The translations under genes were made by a program, and so were the position numbers. Below the pieces are notes generated by a model. It made no database searches. It was given only the letters and a program-made list of their open reading frames with translations, and was not told where the DNA came from. A DNA stretch of 64,000 nt from Sesamum alatum (taxonomy: Eukaryota > Streptophyta > Magnoliopsida > Lamiales > Pedaliaceae), in NCBI GenBank assembly GCA_034509735.1, contig JACGWO010000001.1, positions 32,739,966-32,803,965 on the forward strand, written 5' to 3'. Below are positions 56,499 to 64,000 of the stretch, in pieces; the first letter of the stretch is position 1, and the number at the start of each line of letters is the position of its first letter.

Positions 56499-58478
56499 TG
56501 TTAGAATAGGTGACCATGTAAGCCAATTTTGGCGGGAATATGTAACCTATGTCTAGACAATTTCAGGTGTTTGATAAAATATTTATGAATAAAGAAGTGA
56601 AATTCATATGGCAACACTTTATTTACGTTCACTTATATCTGCTATTACATATCTGTTCACTACGCAAACAAAGCCCACGGACTGAGAATTGATTTCGGGG
56701 ACTGGGACTACGCTTGGAGGTAGGTCCATGAAATCAGTCTCAGTCCGGAAATCTCCAAGTCAAGGAATCTCGAAAATGGGTACCGCGATTCCCCTTGAGA
56801 CTTGCACTAAGCATCTGCTGTCGTATTTCATCGACGGGTGACGAAGGTCATCTAAGCAGTGTTAGTGGGTTAGCATGCTAGGAAGCAGCTGACTGAGGTG
56901 ACTCACGGGAACCGTCTTAAGGAGGACCTTGATATGGTCAGCAAGGTATGACGTGTATTCCCGGTTCCAATGGTACAGGTCAAGTCCTTTGACTTGAGGA
57001 ACTACTGAGTTTACCTGTACATCAGATCTGTATCTTAGATATGGTGAGAGATTGCCAAAATACTCTTGAGTAGTCATAAGCTATGTCTAGTGTAGCTCTG
57101 GTGTACAGCGTGACAGTAGTTTCCAAGAAAGGATCCGTCTCCTGTCAAAAGGCATTGACAGTTGAGTCTCATGTATGCTCTGTGTCTTGTCCCTAAAATC
57201 TGTGGCCACAGTAACTGAATAGAAGGGAAGGTTTCCCTTGCGGTGTTTAGTAAGGACAGACCGACACTTAGTTCCAAAATGGGTACCTGCATTTTCCGTG
57301 CCCTAGACCCTAAGTGATGAGACCGAAGACAGAAGGACAAGTGTACTGTTAGAGCCTAAATTTTCATCCCCGAATATTTCACCTAGTCTCTAGTGCCATG
57401 GACCGTTGCTAGATGGCCACCCATGGTAACGGACGGATTCTAGGAATCCGACCAAGTCTAGTTGAAAGGTGAACCTAAAGAGTCACACACTATCCAAACA
57501 CACTTAGTATTTAATTTGGAATTAAATATTGGAGTAAAGGAATGATTAAATTGGATTTAATCGGGTCCTATATTTTCTTGGAGAATTAATTCCTTCTATT
57601 TGATAAAGGGAATTAAATTAATAAATTGCATTTATTAATGGAATTAATTTAATGGGCCTAGAATAAATATTAATATTTATTTATTATATTTATTTGGCCT
57701 TTTGGAATATTTAATAGGATTTAAATATTCCATTAAATTAAATTAATGGTTGAGATTTAATGGGAGAGATGAAAGGCTAGGATTGAATTTGACAAGGTCA
57801 AATTCTACTTTGACTAGGACTTTGACTAGGTCAAAATCTTAGTCAAATTAAGCTTCTAAAGAGTTGGAGTTTAAAGAGGATTAAACTCCTCCTCTATATA
57901 AACCCCTAGCCTTGCACCTTTTGAAGGATGATGAAATTCCAACACACACACCACACACACTCTCCCTCTCCTCTCCTCTCGTTTGCCCCCCCTCTCTCAC
58001 TCTCCAAGAAATCTTTTTCCTTGTTCTCTTGTTCTTGGAACATTAGAACATTGATGAATCAATACCGTTAATTCATAACGTGTTGTTGATTCATCCACTC
58101 CAATAAATTATGCTTGCTTGTTGCTAGCACGACGTTCAAGATACGTGGGTGGATCGTGTGTCACGATTTGGAGGGTCTCAAGAACGAGATCTTGGTGAAA
58201 AGCGGGGAACAACGCGTGTAGCCGTTGAAGACGAAAACGACAACGGGTAGGTCTCGTTTTAATATTTTCGTCTCTTTTAATTTTCAACCCTATGGCCTCC
58301 ATGATTATTGTATGTTATTTATTCATGAGATACACCGAACACCCGGGGATATTTCAAGGGCACACCCCTTGAAACGTGTTCTTTAATTTTAAAAGCATGT
58401 TTTAAATTCCGTATTTTATTTTATACCGTGCTTCCGCATTCGCGCAATTTTCCCGGGACGATCCACGCATCCTTTTCA
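56499..58478 (+). repeat. Copia-C 3' LTR
   Basis: 1980 bp, TGTTAGAATAGGTGACC...CATCCTTTTCA. TATA box at 57895. Conserved U3 block at 57354-57432. Inner U5 hairpin near 58352-58374. It is joined to CATTTTTCTCTAGCA of a family-S LTR instead of a target duplication. Confidence 0.9.
57895..57902 (+). promoter_or_regulatory. TATA box of Copia-C 3' LTR
   Basis: TATATAAA in CTCCTCCTCTATATAAACCCC, about 1.4 kb into the LTR, which places a very long U3 upstream. Confidence 0.7.
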
Positions 58479-58827
58479 TTTTTCTCTAGCACGGAGAACG
58501 TGAGTTTCTTCCGGTGTGGTTTGGATCACCTATGGAGAATCCATACGTTTGGATTTATGAGCATTCCGGTGAAGGAACAACGCAAGTACCCGAGCACACG
58601 TAAAATCTACAAGGTAATAGTTTATTACGCTTTAGTAGATCTTTACTATTCATCTATGCTCTAAGTGTTTTATGTATATTTTTTATATTAATACATCCTA
58701 CATCGAACGCCCGGTTGAGCACCCATGGGTGCACCACTTGGGATTTCGCTTAATATGCAATTTAATTTTATGTTTATCGATTTTCTCACTTTCGCTCGCG
58801 CTCCCGGGCGGATCCGCTTGTTCTTCA
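58479..58827 (+). repeat. Family-S LTR 3' end fragment
   Basis: 349 bp matching (reversed) the first part of the solo LTR at 15758-16100, ending GGATCCGCTTGTTCTTCA. On the right it abuts the Copia-D gag at GCCTC, so this is a true LTR terminus; the start of that LTR is missing. Confidence 0.88.
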
Positions 58828-59375
58828 GCCTCATACCGGACCAACATATTTATCAAGTCGACAATAAATTGGTCGAAGGAGGCAGAAAGAGACTGAAGGA
58901 TCACGTCAATGTACGTCGCTTTTTCAAGATTAGCTTGGAGGTCTTTGAGCTTCTCCACAAGGGATAGCATCATCACTCCATGCTCTTGTATAGACAACCC
59001 TTCTATCATCTTAGCTCCATAGAATGCCTTCGTTGCAGCGTATCTAACATGCTGGTCCGAGACCGCATAGATATCTTGCAAACGAAGTATAATCGAGCCA
59101 ACATCATTTAGCCTATCGTACTGCTTTTGTATCTCGTTAGTCATCGAGGCCAGTACGATGCTGCGGACCTGCCGGTGGTCAGCATGCATCTTCTCGAACG
59201 CCAAGCGCTCTTGAGGCATTGACCCATCCTGCAGGGCTTGTGGAAGATCCTTATCCAGAATGTAAGTTTTGTTCTCGAAATCTAAGACTGCCTTAAGATT
59301 TCGCAGTCAGTCGTTGTAGTTTGTTCCATTAAACATATTAGCCTCTAGTATTGGCGTTAGTGGATTCTTAGACAT
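58828..59375 (-). pseudogene. gag: Copia-D gag, 5' part only
   Basis: Minus strand; the ATG at 59375 encodes MSKNPLTPILEANMFNG as in Copia-A. A TGA replaces a tryptophan in the NYNDWLRNL motif (about 59310), and a small frame change follows near 59290. From 59219 downward the frame is open: MPQERLAFEKMHADHRQVRS, NEIQKQYDRLNDVG, AFYGAKMIEG. It is cut at INMLVRYEA (58828), where the LTR end begins; the apparent continuation of the frame into the LTR is an artefact. Compared with Copia-A it is slightly better preserved. Confidence 0.88.
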
Positions 59376-61046
59376 ATACATTCAAAATGTAAACAAAAAA
59401 ATATAAAGTAGATTATAGTAATATTATGTTCAAGTTAAGACTTGGTCTTTAGTCATTAACCCCTCCCACTATTTCTGCGAAAGCCCATCACTCTCAACTG
59501 GGGTTCCGGGAAACTATTTTCTAGTGAGCTTGAGGTCCACAAATACAATTGTCCATGCCCCGCTTTTACGATTCACACGGAAAAAAGCTTTGTGGTAGGT
59601 AACTTATACCATTCTCATCCAATGAGATCCCCAAGTTATTTTGCCTCGCCTCTTCACATGATCCCGAGGACTCCAAGCGAATCATGTTACTCAGCGTTAG
59701 GCCCGACCCATCAACCAAATGAATATCTCAACTATCGCCCCCACGACTCGTGAGACAGGGAAATAGGAGAATATTCCTTTGTTCATAACAATAGCGCAAC
59801 TTTCTTCCATTCCAAACGTGCCACGACTCGTGAGACCATGAATGGGTGAAAGTAACTTTCTCACTACATTGCTAGGGATGGAAGGCTTGGATTTAAATCA
59901 AACCATTTGACTTTTTAATCCATTAATGGGCGTAATATTTGGACCATCCAAGTGAGAGTTAAGTTTATTAGTGATCGAGACCTCATCATTAAGAAAGTTT
60001 TGCATGCTCGAGTTTTAACATTGAATATAAAGGATGCATTCCAAACACATCATACATCAAATATTAAAACATGCACCACATGCAAAAAATAAGCCTAGCA
60101 CGCCCCTGTTGGATGATCACAAGCCCAATCCTATGTGACCTACTGAGCCCGCAGTGGATCTATGGTCAATCTAGGGTAGCCTACACTACTACAACATTAT
60201 AACCCATTATTATTCTAATGGGCCTTGTAACGCCTCTTCAATCTTTTGGACTCTCCATCGTGGGCTCCGTCCAACGGGCTTCTTCTTGGGCCTCCATCGC
60301 CATGGAAATGCTTCCTTACAATTTATTACAAAAAATAAATCCTCACCAACCTAACTACACTCATTACAATTTAAATAAGAAACCCCAATCATAAGTTGGG
60401 GGGAGTACAAAAGGAGGGGGAAAGCAAGCCTTATTATTTCAAGGCTAAAAATGAGAGAGAGAGAGTGAGAATAATAAAACAAAGAGGCACGCATGCCTCA
60501 TCCAACAAAAATTAAACCATACATAAGGGCCATGGGCTTTGTGATCATCCCCACTGTTTATCCAATAAACAATAATACACATTTATATCAAATATATGCC
60601 CAACAAATAAATACATCCAATGCATTTATTAAAACAATATCCAATATCATCAACAACAAGATAATTTTATGCAGAAAAATATACATTAATCATGCAATTA
60701 AAATTCGATATCAAGTATCATACATCCAATGTACCAAAAAATATTTTTGGTTGGGAAACCATTTCCAAATTAATTTGAGGCACATTTAATTTTAGAAAAA
60801 TCCAATTTAACTAAAATTACAATTAGCCAAAATTAATCATTTCAGAAAACATGCAGAAATCTGGAAAATCCAATTTTTCGGGTAAAAACGGCCCAGCCGT
60901 TCGAAACCAGCCGGCCGGCAGCACTGCCGGCGACGCGCGCGCATGTCCGCGCGCAGCGCCAGCACGCACGCGGCCAGCCACAGAGCAGCGCGCGCGCGCC
61001 CTGCGTGCACCTGGCTCTCTGCCGACCAGCAGCTACTGTGCCCTAA
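59376..61046 (-). other. Copia-D leader, gag-proximal part
   Basis: Minus strand. Paired near-palindromes at 59741-59755 and 59821-59835 (80 bp apart), hairpin at 60137-60160 with one mismatch and one wobble, long-range stem arms near 60113-60128 and 60542-60556, GC-rich block 60890-61030. Same order as Copia-A, -B and -C. No credible ORF. Confidence 0.78.
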
Positions 61047-63057
61047 TGTAGCACCCCCTACAACATTACGCTTTAATATCACTAATTATAATACATCCTC
61101 CATAATTAAACCCATTTTCAAGAAATGTATATTAAAAGCAATAATTCATGAAATACAAATTCAAATAAAAATCTAATATTTATGTAGTTATGTAGCTAAA
61201 GATCTCAACCCGAGATATCACTGCTGACCCACCTAATAAGACTGACAGCAAGGCTTATGATCCAATTCGCCTAGTCACGGTGATCTATCTCTTGAAAAAT
61301 ATTTGGCAAAGAATGAGTTGTCTACTCAATAAGTATAGCTAATCAGCCTATATAAACGCATAGACACACGCCATGCCACAAATCCATGAATATTCAATAT
61401 AATCACAACAAAGCCACAAAGAAATTAATACCACAATCATGCATTAATCCACTACACAATATCTAGAATCGTAATTTATACTCTTCGGGCCCTGCTTACT
61501 CTAATTGGAGTACATCAGTCAATGGTTCGGCCGGCTATCATCATCTCAATCCATATCATATCATATACAGCACAGGATACCCGTCGAATGTGATATCCCC
61601 ACACTATCTGAGTGTGTAGCAATATCAGCACAGAACATCACAACGAACATGGCATCCCCATACCACCCCAGTGTGTAGCTATCAGCACAGGATATTCCCC
61701 GCTACTCGGAATAACCCGGTACCCTACGCGCCATGGTACCTAGCTTATATTCAATTTTTTCTCATCACACATCGTCAATCACATCGTCATCAACCACATC
61801 ATCATAAACCATTGACTATGTTCACCAACTAGGTAAGTCATACCTTAATCTCAATTCAACGATATACTCATAAATGACTTCCTCGTTCAACATCATGCAA
61901 CAATAGAATATAATATAAGAAAATCATTTGTCAAAAACTTTATAATACATAAATAATTGCAAATAAACACATAACGACAACTTCACAGAATAACCATGTA
62001 ATCCAAATAAACATTTATAAATACTAGCCAGGTTTACGACTAACAACTATAATTATACATACTTATATAGATCCAATTAACTATACTTACCTCGATCTCA
62101 AAATGATTATGCTAGTAGAATGAGCTGATTAATCTTTTACTTTATCACCGTGTCCTCTAACACAATTAAACATTATAAGCTTCCCCGGTAAATATCTAAT
62201 TTTTCTATGAACTCATAAGAATTGATTTTATCAAACCCCTTATATTTTTATAACTATAATTCTCAATAACATCACCCAAAAGAAATTACTACAAATATCT
62301 CATATTTCTTTTTAATAAATATAATATTTCTCAAATGTAATTTCTTAATATTTTTCGAACATAATTTTCTACTATTCCTATTATTTTTTGCCAATTCTTC
62401 ACTATAATAATAATTATTTAAATACTTACACACAATTATGTATTTGGTTAATAAACCCGATCAATTTGAATAATCCATTATAACAACTACTAACTCTAAT
62501 AGGTTATATAATTTTAAGTTATTGGCTATAATATTCCAGTCCAATTAAACATATACCCGAACATTAATTTGTATAAATGCCCAATTTCATTAAATTTTCC
62601 GCTTAAATAGTAAATCAGATAGTACAAATCATATTTAATAAATACTCTAATTAAATAATATTATTATATAAATTAATAATGATTTTCAAAATTAAAAACT
62701 TACCTCACTGTGGTCGAATTTGTTTCAATGTGTGTGTATATTTTTATGGGTTAAGTGTGTGTGTGTGTGTGTGTGTGAAATAAATAAGATGGGTGCAACC
62801 GCACCCATCGTTATCCTTAGCTTTTTTCTTTTTTTTTTTAATTTTATATTAATCTTTTTCAAAATACCCATTACGTCCCTCCTAATTTTCTTTATTAATA
62901 TAATTTGCTCCCAAATATTTTATAAAGCTCCAATTCACTTCGTTCAAGTCTTAATATGATCAAAATTTAATCTATAATTTATTTACTAATTAACTGAATT
63001 TATTAAATAATTATCAAATAATTCCATAATTATGTATACAAATTTGTGGATGTTACA
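61047..63057 (-). mobile_element. 2-kb TG...CA insertion, probable solo LTR of a gypsy element
   Basis: Interrupts the Copia-D leader between CAGCTACTGTGC and GTGCTACACG, which are contiguous in Copia-A (12280-12295). On the minus strand it starts TGTAACATCC and ends GGGGGTGCTACA, the kind of ends seen on many plant Ty3/gypsy LTRs. AT-rich, no ORF, with a GT microsatellite at 62755-62777. The flanks GTGCC (61038-61042) and GTGCT (63058-63062) may be an imperfect 5-bp duplication, but then four bases (CTAA) are left unexplained at the left end. It could also be another non-autonomous element. Confidence 0.5.
62755..62777 (+). repeat. GT microsatellite
   Basis: About 11 GT units in the 2-kb insertion. 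Confidence 0.9.
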
Positions 63058-63313
63058 GTGCTACACGTTTTTTTTAACCCAATTTTTTTTTATATATCTG
63101 CATTGAAACTGAAACTAAAACATGCATTTACAGAAAATCCAATTTTCAAAAATGCATGGATATCCATAATTAAAAGCAAAATTAGCACATATTCTTGTAA
63201 ACACATAATCATGCTTAAAACCGTAAAACATGCTTTCCAAAAGCAAATTAAACGTGTTGAACATGCTCATCACATAAAAACATGTTATTCCTAAAGCCAC
63301 AACACCGAACCGG
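63058..63313 (-). other. Copia-D leader, primer-site-proximal part
   Basis: Minus strand continuation of the leader between the 2-kb insertion and the primer site; matches Copia-A 12081-12290. Nothing else seen. Confidence 0.8.
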
Positions 63314-63325
63314 GCTCTGATACCA
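63314..63325 (-). other. Primer binding site, Copia-D
   Basis: GCTCTGATACCA on the plus strand, the reverse complement of TGGTATCAGAGC; one base from the LTR. Confidence 0.92.
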
Positions 63326-63326
63326 C

Positions 63327-64000
63327 TGAAAGAATCGGTACGGCCCAGGAACGCAGCGGAAGCAAAAAATAAAAGAAATTAAAAACGATTTCAAAGGGGT
63401 GTTCCCTTTGAATTCCTGGGCGTTCGGTGTATTCAAAAGCATCATAACATACAGAAAAATATGCTTGAACATGTGGCTAGAGGAGGAAATAAAAAGGTAC
63501 AATAATTTAAATAGTAACACTACCTTTTTGTTTCACATGTAGAACGGCAACAAGCTTTCAATCCCTTTTCGTTCCTTTTCTGTTCACCTTAGGATTCAAG
63601 TTAGAACCCCTCTAAAGATGATCCATGCCATACTAGGAAAGTAAATCTAGATCTACTGCTAGGTAGAAGCTAGATCAAGGAAGAAATGAAATACGTATTA
63701 CACTATTGATTAGTGTATACGTATTTCTCATGTTCTCATCTTGAATCCAATTCAAAGAGAACTCAAAAATGGAGAAAAAATGCAGGAAATTTCGTGGCTT
63801 GTGTGAGGAGAGTTCGAGTTAGGGAGTTGAAAAGTGTATACATGTGTTGTGTAGTTGTAGGTAGTTTCCAAAACCACCTACACACTAATGCACAACTTGT
63901 GCTCAACCTCCAACCATGTTAGCACAATATGTGGACCACCTAGCCATCATGGCAAGCCACATCATTGCTTACATGGAGCCACATCATTGCTTACATGGAG
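63327..64000 (-). repeat. Copia-D 5' LTR, partial (family A)
   Basis: Begins TGAAAGAATCGGTACGG and follows the Copia-A LTR in reverse up to the window edge. U5 hairpin counterpart at about 63392-63412. The last 44 bp are a 22-bp unit repeated twice (63957-63978 and 63979-64000). Confidence 0.9.

Larger units (their letters stand above)
50492..58478 (+). mobile_element. Copia-C: copia element with truncated 5' LTR
   Basis: Only the last ~231 bp of the 5' LTR remain; primer site, leader, gag, pol, polypurine tract and a full 3' LTR (56499-58478) follow. The LTR remnant matches the 3' LTR end, including the U5 fold. Joined on the left to the L1 leader at a short shared GTAGG and on the right directly to a family-S LTR end. 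Gag and pol are close to intact apart from a few lesions and a ~220-bp loss in RT. Confidence 0.9.
58828..64000 (-). mobile_element. Copia-D: reverse-strand copia element (family A), running off the window
   Basis: Minus strand: LTR from 63327 past the window edge, primer site 63314-63325, leader 63313 down to 59376, gag fragment 59375-58828. The leader is interrupted by a 2-kb insertion (61047-63057). Gag is cut off at 58828 by the family-S LTR end; pol is not present in the window. LTR start TGAAAGAATCGGTACGGCC and gag sequence place it in the same family as Copia-A. Confidence 0.9.

Noticed and set aside
58698..58827. Extension of the Copia-D gag frame to 58698
   Set aside because: These codons are the reverse strand of a family-S LTR end; gag homology stops at 58828.

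Overview
This window is repeat-filled nuclear DNA of a flowering plant, probably a dicot. I found no host gene, tRNA, rRNA or CRISPR array. The plant call rests on several chromovirus and Ty1/copia LTR retrotransposons with plant-type gag/pol motifs and initiator-Met-tRNA primer binding sites (TGGTATCAGAGC), inserted in a long satellite array. Every coding sequence belongs to a retrotransposon, and nearly all are broken.

Layout. (1) 1-8682, 26720-27133 and about 44107-46908 are pieces of one tandem satellite with a monomer of about 332 bp (roughly 36 monomers seen). (2) A Ty3/gypsy chromovirus, most like the centromeric CRM lineage, sits in the array at 8683-26719 with a GCATG target duplication. 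(3) Inside its leader lies Copia-A (9899-21481, duplication GAAGG), a decayed copia element, and inside that a reverse solo LTR (15758-17990, duplication TTTTC). (4) 27134-44110 is a reverse-strand chimeric copia element (Copia-E) whose two LTRs belong to different families. Its left LTR is split by Copia-B (28018-38308, duplication TCTCC), the youngest complete element here. (5) From 46909 on there is a mosaic: an LTR plus leader (L1), Copia-C with a truncated 5' LTR (50492-58478), a 349-bp LTR end (58479-58827), and the reverse-strand Copia-D (58828 to the window edge), whose leader is split by a 2-kb TG...CA block that is probably a gypsy solo LTR.

The copia elements fall into at least five LTR families (A/D, B, C/E-left, S = solo/E-right/58479-58827, and L1). 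All share the LTR start TGTTAGAATAGG, 2.0-2.4 kb LTRs, a leader of about 1.9 kb before gag, a GC-rich block in that leader, and several conserved RNA-folding signals. The most interesting material is in these non-coding parts. A two-stem fold near the LTR 3' end and a 16-bp long-range stem in the leader both keep their pairing through compensatory base changes between families. Two near-palindromes about 80 bp apart sit just before gag. In the satellite, each monomer carries a perfect dyad (GGAAACAC, AAG, GTGTTTCC). A CRM-like element in a 332-bp satellite makes this a candidate centromeric or pericentromeric region; that is inference, not shown by sequence alone.
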